From: Paraburkholderia sabiae
GTDB taxonomy: Bacteria; Pseudomonadota; Gammaproteobacteria; Burkholderiales; Burkholderiaceae
Direction: 5' to 3'
Assembly (NCBI RefSeq): GCF_030412785.1
Contig: NZ_CP125296.1
Coordinates: 1,488,001 to 1,552,000 of the forward strand
DNA length: 64,000 bases
Translations under genes and position numbers: made by a program
Shown: piece after piece, positions 43,188-52,327 of the stretch
Position numbering within the stretch: position 1 is the stretch's first letter
How the letters are laid out: each line of letters begins with the position of its first letter
Notes under the pieces: generated by a model
What the model was told of the DNA's origin: nothing
The model's database searches: none
Seen by the model: only the letters and a program-made list of their open reading frames with translations

Positions 43188-44168
43188 TCAGGTGCCACGC
43201 CGCTCTGCTGAAGGCGTGTGGCCAAATTCCCGGCGGTAGGCTTTGCTGAACGAACATGCTGACTTGAAACCGCATTTCGAAGAGATCGCCCTGATCTCCG
43301 CAGCGCTAGTAAGCAGGAGCGAGCGAGCACATTTGAGCCGGATCGTCAGATAATATTCGGCAGGTGAACGGCCAAGCTGCTCGCGAAACATCCGCTGCAT
43401 ATGCCGATCCGACACGCCTATGAGCCGTGCCAGATCCATGCTAGATAGCGGCTCCTCGACATTAGCCTCCATCAATTCCACCAGTTCGACGAGTTCAGAC
43501 CTTACGCCACCCAGCCTTGCCGACACAGGCCTGATCTGGCGTTCGTCCGGCGCCCGAATCCGATCGACGCATAGATAGCGTGATACTTGCGCTGCGCAGG
43601 CTGCACCGATCTCGCCCGCGACCAGATTGAGCATCATGTCCACAGGCGCCGCACCGCTCGCACAGGTTATCCGGTCGCGATCGAGGACAAAAACTTCATC
43701 GGTTATCTGTACACGAGGGAACTCGGCCGCCAGCGCCGCAACGTCTTCCCAGTGTACGGCGCATCGGTGTCCTTCCATAAGGCCCGCCGCAAGCAGCGCG
43801 AAGACGCCGCTACACACTCCACCCAGCACAACACCTTGCTGCGCGGCGCTACGCAGGATGGCGCCAAGCGACGCATTCGCCGCCTGCCTGATGTCCATGC
43901 CCCCGCAAACGATTAATACGTCAGGTAGCCCGCCTCGGTGGTCGAAGGGCTGAGCCGCCCTGGCCACGACACCGTTGCTCGGAACAGCCAGGCTTCCGTC
44001 GACCGTGTAGACCGTCCATCGGTACCACTCATGGCCCTCGACATAGTTTGCGATTCGTAGGACCTCGATCGCGTTTGCAAACGCGATCATCGAGTATGAC
44101 GGCAGCGTTAGAAATCCGAAATGTCGTTTGCCGCGGCAGTCTGGCAAGGCTGTATCTGCCCTCCTCAC
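43188..44168 (-). CDS. GlxA family regulator (DJ-1/PfpI domain plus AraC helix-turn-helix)
   Basis: About 326 residues from a GTG at 44168 with GGGAGG upstream; a TTG at 44147 or the ATG at 44228, inside the reductase gene, are alternatives. Residues about 15-185 are the class I glutamine-amidotransferase-like sensor (HFGFLTLPSYSMIAFANAIE, LGGVCSGVFALLAAGL, ITCASGAAPVDMML). The rest is an AraC domain (MDLARLIGVSDRHMQRMFRE, CGFKSACSFSKAYRREFG). The architecture is that of GbdR and CdhR, activators of glycine betaine and carnitine catabolism. Third gene after the Rieske oxygenase and reductase. Confidence 0.9.
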   Translation of the reverse strand: MRRADTALPDCRGKRHFGFLTLPSYSMIAFANAIEVLRIANYVEGHEWYRWTVYTVDGSLAVPSNGVVARAAQPFDHRGGLPDVLIVCGGMDIRQAANASLGAILRSAAQQGVVLGGVCSGVFALLAAGLMEGHRCAVHWEDVAALAAEFPRVQITDEVFVLDRDRITCASGAAPVDMMLNLVAGEIGAACAAQVSRYLCVDRIRAPDERQIRPVSARLGGVRSELVELVELMEANVEEPLSSMDLARLIGVSDRHMQRMFREQLGRSPAEYYLTIRLKCARSLLLTSAAEIRAISSKCGFKSACSFSKAYRREFGHTPSAERRGT

Positions 44169-44185
44169 CCTATCCTCCCGCTCCG

Positions 44186-45337
44186 CTACAGATCCAGAAC
44201 CAGATCGGAAGTCGGCTTGCTGCAACACATCAGTCGAAGCCCCTTATCAATCTCGCGCGGCCGGATACCGCCGTTGTGCTTCATCTCGACTGTGCCTTCG
44301 AGCAGCCTGGTCTTGCAGGTACCGCAGATCCCCTGACTACAAGACGATGGCATCGGTACACCCGCTTTGCGCGCGGCCGCGAGCACGGTTTCTGACGGCT
44401 CCATCGTGAAGGTCTTGCCGGAACGCGAAAGACGTACAGTAAAGGACGACGTTTGATCGCCCGGGCGTTGTTCCGGCGCAGCTTCGACGACCTCGACGGT
44501 CTCTGCGAAGTTGAAGCTTTCCTGATGATAACGGTCCGGATCATGTTGTCCGTCAAGCAGCAGCTTCCTGACGGCATCCATATAACCGGCTGGGCCGCAT
44601 GTGAAAACCTCCCGCTCCCGATAGTCGGGCACGCGCGCTTTCAACAGTTCGAGACTCAGGCGTCCGATGGGACCTTGCCAGTTACCTTCCTCGGATTGCG
44701 CCTCGCAGATATGGACGACTCGAAAAGCACTGGATATCTGCTCGAGCGCTGCCAACTCGTTCGCAAAAATGATGTCTTCGGGCGTTCGCGCGCTATGCAC
44801 GAACACCACATCGCGATTCTGTCCGAGGTCGAACGCCGCGCGTGTCATCGCCATCAATGGCGTGACGCCAGAACCCGCCGAGAGATACAGTGTCTTCCGT
44901 GACGGGCCGGCCGACGGCGTAAAGATACCCGCCGGTCCGAACGCGGACAACGTTTTGCCGGCTGCCATGTTTGCGTGCAGCCAGTTCGACATTACCCCGC
45001 CCGGTGTCCGCTTGACCGTGATCGACAACGTGTACGGCCGGGTCGGTGGCGACGAGATCGTATAGCAGCGGCTGACTGCCTGGCCGTCGATCTCCGCGCT
45101 GATCGTGATGAACTGTCCCGGTTCGAACGAGAAGGGTTGGCCGGCCTCGCTCGCAAACACGAACGTGCGGACGTCATGGGTTTCGTCAGTTACCCGACAA
45201 CAGACCAGCGTTCGCTGCTCGTGGCTCGGCCACTGCGCATCCGCGCGTTCCCATGTAGACGACAGACTAAAGCGATCAGACACTTCGGGGCTCTGTTGAA
45301 GGATGCAGGGTTCGAGGACGCTTTCCATATCGCTCAC
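44186..45337 (-). CDS. Rieske oxygenase reductase component (FAD/NAD domain plus 2Fe-2S ferredoxin), GbcB-like
   Basis: 383 residues. GTG 45337 overlaps the oxygenase stop (GTGA). Residues about 40-150 bind flavin (SRCYTISSPPTRPY), 150-260 bind NAD(P) (SAGSGVTPLMAMTRAAF), and the C-terminus is a plant-type ferredoxin (SSCSQGICGTCKT, then LMCCSK with the fourth Cys). It passes electrons from NAD(P)H to the Rieske centre of the adjacent oxygenase. Confidence 0.93.
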   Translation of the reverse strand: MSDMESVLEPCILQQSPEVSDRFSLSSTWERADAQWPSHEQRTLVCCRVTDETHDVRTFVFASEAGQPFSFEPGQFITISAEIDGQAVSRCYTISSPPTRPYTLSITVKRTPGGVMSNWLHANMAAGKTLSAFGPAGIFTPSAGPSRKTLYLSAGSGVTPLMAMTRAAFDLGQNRDVVFVHSARTPEDIIFANELAALEQISSAFRVVHICEAQSEEGNWQGPIGRLSLELLKARVPDYREREVFTCGPAGYMDAVRKLLLDGQHDPDRYHQESFNFAETVEVVEAAPEQRPGDQTSSFTVRLSRSGKTFTMEPSETVLAAARKAGVPMPSSCSQGICGTCKTRLLEGTVEMKHNGGIRPREIDKGLRLMCCSKPTSDLVLDL

Positions 45338-46596
45338 ACACCGTGTTCTTTCAGACGCGCGTTGTACCAGCGCGAGAATTCGTCCAGTGGCGCTTCCGTG
45401 AACTGCGAAAACGGACCCGGGCGGTAGGCGGGATCCTGAGTACCGTTGTGCGTATTCGCGACCAGCTCGGCGTCCTGGGTGGTCGTGGCAATCCAGACTT
45501 CCGTCAGTCGCTTGAGGTCGTAGTCGACGCCTTCGACGGCATCTTCATGGACGAGCCAGAGCGTGCGCACGAGCGTCTTGTCAGGCGCAAGCGGCAGGAT
45601 ATAGGCGATCACTGCGTGGTCGCTCATGACGTGCGTCCACGAATGGTGACCCCACATGTGCACGTCACCCAGATCCCGGCGCTCCAGGCAACCCAACAAC
45701 TTCGTGCAGGCGACTTTCGTATCCATGGTCTGCGATTCATTGGCGCCGGCAATCACCAGCCGCTGCGTACGGAAGTTGGTATGCACACTCTCATCGAGCG
45801 ACTCGAAGCGTTCGCAGATCCATCCGTCCTGCTCCCATGCCGCCTGGCTGGCCGCATTTCGCTTGACGTACTCGTCGTACCCTTTCAGGGCATCCTCGCT
45901 CTGGCCGTCCGGACAGAAGCCGAAGTCCTCAGCCAGAAACGAATTCGTGAGTTCCGGATGCGTGGCCGCGCAGTGATAACACTCGCGGTTGTTCTCCATC
46001 ACCAGCTTCCAGTTGCCGTTCTCGACGATCTCCAGCTCGTGTGCGATCTTCGTGCGCGTCAGATCGTACGGCGCGAAGCGCGGTGTCATCACCTTCTCGA
46101 GTTTCGAAAAGTCCTCCGGCGGCTCATCGGCGAGGCAGACGAAGACGTGTGCGCCGACCGTCTTCAGATGAACCGGAATCAGGCTGTGACAGGCAGGATC
46201 GAAATCCTGCCCCATGTGGGAGGTGTGGCGCAGACTGCCGTCCAGATCGTACGTCCACTGGTGGTACGGACACACAAGCATGCCGACAGTCGCCTTGCCC
46301 GGCTGCTTCATGATGCGTGAGCCACGATGACGGCACACATTGCGGTAAGCGCGAATGTTTTCATCATCGTCCCGGACAATGATGATTGAAGCCTTGCCGA
46401 TGTCGACCGTATGGACATCACCCGGTTCCGGCACATCGGCCGTTACGCCAACGAGAATCCAGAGCTTGTGGAAGAACACCTCGACATCGGTTTCGAAGAC
46501 GTCATGGCGGCCAAACAGTTCGCCGGGCATGCCGTGACCTGGCTGCCGGCTATCGAGGAGTTCGCGATGTGTCTTGATGGGGATGACGGTCGACAT
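45334..46596 (-). CDS. Rieske non-haem iron oxygenase, quaternary-ammonium type (GbcA/CntA-like)
   Basis: 420 residues from ATG 46596 with AGAGG upstream. Rieske cluster ligands C88-x-H90 (NVCRHRGSR) and C109-x2-H112 (CPYHQW). Mononuclear iron ligands His208 and His213 in ECYHCAATHPEL, with Glu205 in the bridging position that is Asp in most ring hydroxylases; carnitine oxygenase CntA also has Glu there. Together with the reductase and a GbdR-like regulator this suggests N-demethylation or C-N cleavage of a betaine such as glycine betaine, carnitine or stachydrine. Substrate unproven. Confidence 0.9.
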   Translation of the reverse strand: MSTVIPIKTHRELLDSRQPGHGMPGELFGRHDVFETDVEVFFHKLWILVGVTADVPEPGDVHTVDIGKASIIIVRDDDENIRAYRNVCRHRGSRIMKQPGKATVGMLVCPYHQWTYDLDGSLRHTSHMGQDFDPACHSLIPVHLKTVGAHVFVCLADEPPEDFSKLEKVMTPRFAPYDLTRTKIAHELEIVENGNWKLVMENNRECYHCAATHPELTNSFLAEDFGFCPDGQSEDALKGYDEYVKRNAASQAAWEQDGWICERFESLDESVHTNFRTQRLVIAGANESQTMDTKVACTKLLGCLERRDLGDVHMWGHHSWTHVMSDHAVIAYILPLAPDKTLVRTLWLVHEDAVEGVDYDLKRLTEVWIATTTQDAELVANTHNGTQDPAYRPGPFSQFTEAPLDEFSRWYNARLKEHGV

Positions 46597-46649
46597 GAGT
46601 GCCTCTTTAATTGGTCTTCGCCGCAACGTTATGTGCAGCATTACGTTGA

Positions 46650-46667
46650 GTATTGGATCGCCAATAC
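46650..46667. promoter_or_regulatory. Palindrome in the oxygenase/LysR divergent region
   Basis: GTATTGG, 4 bases, CCAATAC: perfect 7-bp arms containing a T-N11-A type LysR box, 54 bp upstream of the Rieske gene and about 180 bp upstream of the divergent LysR gene. Probable operator. Confidence 0.65.
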
Positions 46668-46846
46668 GGACCGTCAATGCGCTTTATTTACCCCCTGACA
46701 TTCCTTTAAGTCATGCGAAAATATCGACGGGATCGATTGCACGCTGCAGGGCGATTGAACGCATGGTCGATGTTTCAATCGGCATATAAGCAGCTGCGCA
46801 TCCCGGCGCCTGACTGTCACAACAACATCAGAATCAGAGACAACGG

Positions 46847-47776
46847 ATGAAGACGTCCAGAGGAACGAAGGGTTACCGCAGAATCGTCCCGTCGCTTACC
46901 GCGCTGGTTGAATTCGAGGCGGTGGGTCGCCTGGGCAGTTTCACGTTTGCGGCGACTGAACTCGGTGTGACGCAATCGGCCGTCAGCCGGCAGATCCGAT
47001 TCCTGGAGGAAACCCTGGATGTCCGGCTTTTCCAGCGCGGACACCGCTCCATCAAGCTGACCGCAGAGGGCGAAGCGCTGTACCAGGTGGTTGCTGAATC
47101 CATGCAAAAGATCGCTGGCGTGTTTGACCGTCTGTCCACGACAGGCGTCGAACAAAGCGAACTCGTGCTCGCCTCCACGGCCGCGTTCTCCCAGTTTCGT
47201 CTGCTCCCTCGCCTCGCCAATCTGAAGAGACTCAATCCGCCACTCCAGTTACGCCTCACCACACAAATGTTTACGGCTGACTTGCGCCATGTCGAAGTCG
47301 ACGCCGCTGTCCGCTACGGCAATGGTCAATGGACTGACGGCACGTCAACGTTACTGTTCGATGTCGATATTTTCCCGGTCTGTTCGCCACGGTTTCTGGA
47401 AGAAAACGGAGTACCGACGTCACTCGAACAACTCGCGTCCATGGCACTCGTTGAATCCGATTCGACGGCCGAAGGCTGGATGGACTGGACTGAATGGTTC
47501 CGCGCGGTCGGCTATCGTCCATCACGGCTGAACAAGGTATTGCGATGCAGCCTATATACAGACGCTGTGCAGGCCGCCCGCTATGGACAGGGCATCGCAC
47601 TTGGCTGGAGCCGGCTGGTCGATGACCTGCTCATGACGGGCGAACTCGTGCGGATCGAGGTCGCCACCTTCACGCCCGCCGAATGTTACTTCCTCGTCGT
47701 CCCGCACGGCCGCACGATCTCGCCGGTCATTACGCAACTCATCGAGTGGCTGCGCGGCGACCCAGCGACCCGATAG
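46847..47776 (+). CDS. LysR family transcriptional regulator (GcvA-like)
   Basis: 309 residues. N-terminal helix-turn-helix (LVEFEAVGRLGSFTFAATEL, QSAVSRQIRFLEETL, LFQRGHRSIKLT). The C-terminal binding domain has the GcvA-type features AVRYGNGQW and GIALGWSRLVDDLL. Divergent from the Rieske oxygenase operon, with a palindrome at 46650-46667, and 147 bp upstream of the M24 gene, so it may control either or both. Confidence 0.93.
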   Translation: MKTSRGTKGYRRIVPSLTALVEFEAVGRLGSFTFAATELGVTQSAVSRQIRFLEETLDVRLFQRGHRSIKLTAEGEALYQVVAESMQKIAGVFDRLSTTGVEQSELVLASTAAFSQFRLLPRLANLKRLNPPLQLRLTTQMFTADLRHVEVDAAVRYGNGQWTDGTSTLLFDVDIFPVCSPRFLEENGVPTSLEQLASMALVESDSTAEGWMDWTEWFRAVGYRPSRLNKVLRCSLYTDAVQAARYGQGIALGWSRLVDDLLMTGELVRIEVATFTPAECYFLVVPHGRTISPVITQLIEWLRGDPATR

Positions 47777-47923
47777 CGGGAGGCCGTTGCCTGACGCCTC
47801 TTCGACCTTTGCGTGCTAACGCGAACGGATGACTTAAACTCATGCGAGCGGGAAAATAAAGGCCGTTGACCGGCTTTATCGACGTTCTGATACTGCCTGC
47901 AGATCATGTCAGGAGAACAGTCA

Positions 47924-49156
47924 ATGTCGGGGATTTCCACGCTTCACGCCGCAACACCTGGGACAGACGAAAGCACCGTCGGCTTGCCGCCAGGTCTGCT
48001 CGATCGTGTACGTCACTACAGGCTGGAACGCCTACGCCGCCAGCTTCGTACGAGCCAGGTAGCCGCAATCGTCCTGTATGACCCCGTCAACATCCGGTAC
48101 GCCACCGACACGTCGAACATGCAGATCTGGACTGGCCGCAACCCGACGCGCTACGTCATGGTCTTCGCGGACGGTCCGGTAGTCGGCTTCGAATTCCATA
48201 ACTGTGAGCATGTGTGGCACAACGTGCCCGTCAAAGCGGAAATCCGGAGCGCAGTGTGCTGGAACTATTTCAACGCCGGTCCTGAAGCCGCATCGAACGC
48301 CAGGCAATGGTCGCGCGAAATCTCGGATCTGCTGCGTCAACACGCGCCATCGGAGCATCAAGTCGCAGTCGACCGGCTCGACCCCGAAGGTCTGCATGCC
48401 TTGCGCGAACAAGGCATTCAGGTCGTCGATGGGCAAGCGATCATGGAGCTGGCACGGACCATCAAATCCGACGACGAACTCGCCGTCATGCAGGCAGCGA
48501 TCGACGTGTGCGAACTCGGCATTCAGCGCATGCACGACGTGTTGCAGCCAGGCATGACCGAACAGGAACTATGGGCACATCTGCACTTCGAGAACATCAA
48601 GCTCGGTGGCGAATGGATCGAGACGCGCCTGCTGGCATCAGGCAATCGGACAAATCCGTGGATGCAGGAATGTAGTCCAAAGGTCATGCGCAAGGGTGAA
48701 CTGATCGCGTTCGATACGGATCTCGTGGGGCCGTTCGGTTACTGCGCCGACATTTCTCGCACATGGACGGTCGGGCACGTCCGCCCAACCGATGACCAGC
48801 GGCGCCTTTACGCCGCAGCTCACGAGCAGTTGCATACGAACATGCACCTCATCCAGCCAGGCATGACGTTCAATGAATTCGCCGAGCGCAGCTGGACCAT
48901 GCCGGCTAAGTTCTTCAAGAACCGGTATAGCTGCCTGGCCCACGGAATCGGGATGGTCGACGAGTATCCTTCGATCTCGTACTTCCAGGACCACGGTTAT
49001 AACGGTATGTTCGAAGCGGGCATGACGCTTTGCATTGAAAGCTACATCGGCGACGAGGGCGGCAACGAGGGCGTGAAGCTCGAACAGCAGGTGCATCTGA
49101 CAGAAAACGGTTGCGTGCCCCTTTCGACATTCCCCTTCGAGACCGACTGGCTCTGA
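47924..49156 (+). CDS. M24 metallopeptidase-fold protein, DddP-like (possible DMSP lyase)
   Basis: 410 residues from ATG 47924 with AGGAG 8 bases upstream. Creatinase-type N-domain (YDPVNIRYATDTSNMQIW) and pita-bread catalytic domain. Metal-site residues Asp264, Asp266, Asp276, His340, Glu372 and Glu387, plus Tyr335 and Asp346, reproduce the spacing of DddP Asp295/297/307, His371, Glu406/421, Tyr366 and Asp377 (numbers from memory), except that one interval is three residues shorter. DddP cleaves dimethylsulfoniopropionate to DMS and acrylate. Prolidase or another C-N/C-S hydrolase is the alternative. Confidence 0.85.
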   Translation: MSGISTLHAATPGTDESTVGLPPGLLDRVRHYRLERLRRQLRTSQVAAIVLYDPVNIRYATDTSNMQIWTGRNPTRYVMVFADGPVVGFEFHNCEHVWHNVPVKAEIRSAVCWNYFNAGPEAASNARQWSREISDLLRQHAPSEHQVAVDRLDPEGLHALREQGIQVVDGQAIMELARTIKSDDELAVMQAAIDVCELGIQRMHDVLQPGMTEQELWAHLHFENIKLGGEWIETRLLASGNRTNPWMQECSPKVMRKGELIAFDTDLVGPFGYCADISRTWTVGHVRPTDDQRRLYAAAHEQLHTNMHLIQPGMTFNEFAERSWTMPAKFFKNRYSCLAHGIGMVDEYPSISYFQDHGYNGMFEAGMTLCIESYIGDEGGNEGVKLEQQVHLTENGCVPLSTFPFETDWL

Positions 49157-49168
49157 TCGGTACCCGCA

Positions 49169-49198
49169 CAGTCGCGGCCTGGTTAGAAGCCGCGACTG
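49169..49198. terminator. Hairpin between the convergent M24 and RidA genes
   Basis: CAGTCGCGGC and GCCGCGACTG, a perfect 10-bp stem with a 10-base loop, 12 bp after the M24 stop and 18 bp after the RidA stop. Weak T content; likely shared bidirectional terminator. Confidence 0.6.
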
Positions 49199-49215
49199 CC
49201 CCCATCGCACGATCG

Positions 49216-49605
49216 CTATCCGGCTGACACCGATCCGATATCCGACATGTGCACCTGGACGGCCGCGACGATCACGACCTCGATCAACTTCTCTCGCTGG
49301 GCCAGCGTCGCCCCCACCGTAGCACGAGGTGGCGCATGCCCTGGCGTTACCCAAGCATCCCACACTTCATTCATCGCCGCGGCTTGCGACGTGTCGGACA
49401 GGAAGATCTGGCACGAAAGAATGCGGGATTTGTCCGAGCCGTGTTCTGCGAGCAGCGCATCAATCGATGCCAACACCTGGCGCGTTTGACCGGCCATATC
49501 CTGGCTGATGTCATCCGGCACCTGCCCGGCAAGATAGATCGTTCCCTGGTGGATAGCGACCTCGGACAGACGCTTGCCGACATGGCTACGCTTGATTTCA
49601 GGCAT
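49216..49605 (-). CDS. RidA family protein (reactive enamine/imine deaminase)
   Basis: 129 residues. Arg94 in PPRATVGATLA is the conserved carboxylate-binding Arg of active RidA proteins, and SDIGSVSAG-like C-terminus and LAGQVPDD near residue 25 match the family. It hydrolyses imines/enamines formed by amino-acid oxidases and PLP enzymes. Cotranscribed 34 bp after the flavin oxidase (49640-50971), whose imine product it would process. Confidence 0.92.
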   Translation of the reverse strand: MPEIKRSHVGKRLSEVAIHQGTIYLAGQVPDDISQDMAGQTRQVLASIDALLAEHGSDKSRILSCQIFLSDTSQAAAMNEVWDAWVTPGHAPPRATVGATLAQREKLIEVVIVAAVQVHMSDIGSVSAG

Positions 49606-49639
49606 CTTGATTCCTCCAGATTTACTTTATCGACAGAAA

Positions 49640-50971
49640 CTAGCGCTCAGGCCCGGCAAGTGCCGCCTGATACTTGATCGACGAAACGACGCCAATGCGT
49701 CTGATCGGTTCCGGGGGCAACCAGTTGGGGCCTTCAAGACTCAGTGCGTCGGACAACTGCGAGGACTGGGCGCCCATAGCCATCTCGCCCAGCAGCTTGC
49801 CGTATGTGCTGCCCTTCAGCACGCCGGCGCCGTTGCAGCCCAACGACGCAAATAGACCCGGGCGCAATTCACCAAAGAACGTGGCGCCATTGCGCGTCAA
49901 CGCCGTTGTCCCTCCCCATACATACTCAAACTCGTGTGACTTCATATTCGGGTAGCGACGCTGATAGCAGCTTGTCAGTTGCGCTAGCGTATCGGCGGGC
50001 GCCTGCTCGCGCTCGTATGAATAGGCACTGCGCACCATAAAACGTCCGTCCTGGACGCGGCGCAATGTCGTGCCCAGTCGATTGGCAGGTATGACACCCC
50101 ACTCCAGGGAGTTGCCGAGCTTCTTCAACTCCGACTCGCAGAGCTTCGGCGTGACGGCTGCGTAGGTAAAAATCGTAATCAGTCTGTCGCGCAGAATGCC
50201 CAAGGCTTTCGCGAAGCCGTTGTTGGCCAGGATGATCCGATCAGCCACGTACTCCGCTTCGGATGTCGTGATCCGAAACGGGGATGATTCGCTGAGTTCT
50301 ACGACCGGCTCGTTCTCGACCAGAACGACGTTAGGAGGCAGACTGTCCGCTAACCCCCGGATCAGCGCGGCTGGCTGCACGAAAACGTTATTAGGCGAGT
50401 GAAACCCGTAGCGGTAGTAGCTGGTACCCAGCTTTTCCTGCAGCGCATCGCGGTCGAACTCTTCGAAGTTCACGCCCCAGTCGCGATATTGCGCCAGGGA
50501 TGCGTTGAGATTCTCTATGCCGGACTCGCTCGCCGCAGCATGGAATTTTCCGACCGGGTTCCAGCCGCAGTCGATCTCATGTTCTCGAACGATCTGCGCA
50601 AGCCAACGCAAACCCGAATCGTACAAACCAATCTGCTTGCGGGCCACCTCCAGCGGACTGGTGTGGCCACCCATTTTTGTATTGTGCGGCAGATTGATAA
50701 CGAAACCCGAGTTCCGCCCGGACGAGCCTTCGCCGATGGCCGACGCTTCGAGCACCAGCACTTGCTGATCAGGCTGCATCTCCGCAATGCGCCGTGCCGC
50801 AGCGAGGCCCGTATATCCACCGCCGATCACGACAGTGCCGAATCTGCGAACACTCGTGCCAGAACGTTTCTGGCGCTCGTGCAGCATCGCATTCCAGCCT
50901 GAACCAAGATGATAGGTAGGGTACTTACCGGCCGTCACGTCGGCGGTAGAGAGACCTTGTCGGGTATGCAT
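49640..50971 (-). CDS. FAD-dependent oxidoreductase, D-amino-acid-oxidase fold (amine oxidase type)
   Basis: 443 residues. An FAD-binding dinucleotide motif (VVIGGGYTGLAAARR) is followed by GEGSSGRNSGFV and the C-terminal GCNGAGVLKGSTYGK, as in PuuB/GlpD-type amine oxidases acting on N-substituted or secondary amines. No signal peptide. First gene of the unit with RidA. Substrate probably an N-methyl or cyclic amino acid given the neighbours. Confidence 0.9.
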   Translation of the reverse strand: MHTRQGLSTADVTAGKYPTYHLGSGWNAMLHERQKRSGTSVRRFGTVVIGGGYTGLAAARRIAEMQPDQQVLVLEASAIGEGSSGRNSGFVINLPHNTKMGGHTSPLEVARKQIGLYDSGLRWLAQIVREHEIDCGWNPVGKFHAAASESGIENLNASLAQYRDWGVNFEEFDRDALQEKLGTSYYRYGFHSPNNVFVQPAALIRGLADSLPPNVVLVENEPVVELSESSPFRITTSEAEYVADRIILANNGFAKALGILRDRLITIFTYAAVTPKLCESELKKLGNSLEWGVIPANRLGTTLRRVQDGRFMVRSAYSYEREQAPADTLAQLTSCYQRRYPNMKSHEFEYVWGGTTALTRNGATFFGELRPGLFASLGCNGAGVLKGSTYGKLLGEMAMGAQSSQLSDALSLEGPNWLPPEPIRRIGVVSSIKYQAALAGPER

Positions 50972-51229
50972 GGCGTCACCGCTCTCATCGGAACATCATT
51001 GCGCTCGCGCCTCGAGCGCCTGCGAGCGTACAGCGGACCGTGGTCGAAACCCGCTACCTTTCCGTAGAAGTAAAGGAGACCGGCTTCCTCGATGATTTAA
51101 CCTGATCTCATGATGCCGAGGAACCGTTGGCGTCCAGCTAACATCAGTTAGCCAAATGATGAGCTTAAGTACCGTTTGTTTTCATCAGGCACTGCGTAGC
51201 GAATGAAAGCACATTGATCACTTGCGCTT

Positions 51230-52141
51230 TCATTCCTCGCGTTCGACATAGCGATTTGCTTCCGCAAGCAGCCAGAGCGCGAGCGCTTGTAGGTGCGGTG
51301 AGTTTTCTCTGGATTCTGGATAGACCAGGTAGTACCCCTTCTCGCTACGCAGCGACATGCCGGATGGAAGGACAAGTTCGCCAGTCGCCACCTCGTGCGA
51401 CACAAAAAATCGAGGAACGAGCGCAATACCAAGTCCGGCACGCGCCGCCTCGACAAGCATCGAGAAGAGTTCGTACCGCTGCCCCCGCATGCAGTCGACA
51501 TCGTCGATACCTGCTTGCGTGAACCAGTGCCGCCACGCATCAGGCCGCGCTGACTGATGAAGCAACGTGAACTCTGCGACTTCCCGAGGCTCCAGCAGTG
51601 TCCTTCCCTTCAAGAGCCGCGGACTGCATACGGGAGTCATATCTTCGCCGAAGAGATACTTCGTGATCGACCCTGGCCATATCGGGTCGCCGAAGTGAAT
51701 GGCTGCGTCAAAGGGCGTATCGGTGAATAGAAAGGGTTCGGCCCGTGTCGTCAGATTCACCGTGATGTGTTCATGCTCTTCGTAGAAGCCTGGAAGTCGC
51801 GGGATCAGCCATCGCGTGGCGAACGTCGGAATGACGGCAAGCTCGAGGATGCCGCCAGCGTTCCGGTGAGCCATCGCCGAAAGCGTATCCCGCTCTATGC
51901 GGTCGAGATTGTCTCGAACCTGTCTTGCATACACCTCGCCTATCTCCGTCAGGCTGAGTCTCTTCTTGACGCGGTTGAAAAGCGGAACACCCAGATACTC
52001 CTCCAGGCTCGCTACCTGTCGACCGACTGCACTCTGCGTCAACGCCAGCTCGTCCGCGCTCCGGGTGAAGCTCAGATGGCGCGCTGCCGCCTCGAAAGCG
52101 ATCAGCGCTTCGATACTCGGAATTCTTCGCCTCACGTTCAT
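51230..52141 (-). CDS. LysR family transcriptional regulator (GcvA-like)
   Basis: 303 residues. Helix-turn-helix at the N-terminus (IAFEAAARHLSFTRSADEL, TQSAVGRQVASLEEYLG). Binding domain with DAAIHFGDPIWPG and GIALVPRFFV. Divergent from the KamA / ferredoxin operon with a 186-bp gap, so its likely target. Confidence 0.93.
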   Translation of the reverse strand: MNVRRRIPSIEALIAFEAAARHLSFTRSADELALTQSAVGRQVASLEEYLGVPLFNRVKKRLSLTEIGEVYARQVRDNLDRIERDTLSAMAHRNAGGILELAVIPTFATRWLIPRLPGFYEEHEHITVNLTTRAEPFLFTDTPFDAAIHFGDPIWPGSITKYLFGEDMTPVCSPRLLKGRTLLEPREVAEFTLLHQSARPDAWRHWFTQAGIDDVDCMRGQRYELFSMLVEAARAGLGIALVPRFFVSHEVATGELVLPSGMSLRSEKGYYLVYPESRENSPHLQALALWLLAEANRYVEREE

Positions 52142-52327
52142 TCCTCAAACGCACAACGTTGCGAGTTTATATCGTTTGCTGCCCGTCGGCCATGCAGTAA
52201 CAATGGCTTCAACAACACAAGCGACATTGCCCGGCAACGCGCCACAAGATATCTGGCGTATGTGTTCGCACGGCCATTCATTTCGTATTCCTATTTAGAT
52301 TATCTCCACTTTACAGAGGACGATTCC

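Noticed and set aside
47924..49156. Assignment as ectoine hydrolase DoeA or a plain Xaa-Pro peptidase
   Set aside because: The N-terminal and metal-site pattern, including Tyr335 and Asp346, fits DddP better; no other ectoine genes are present.
51767..52327. Upstream extension of the KamA-like gene
   Set aside because: It is antisense to the LysR gene and lacks family similarity; ATG 52328 has a good ribosome-binding site.
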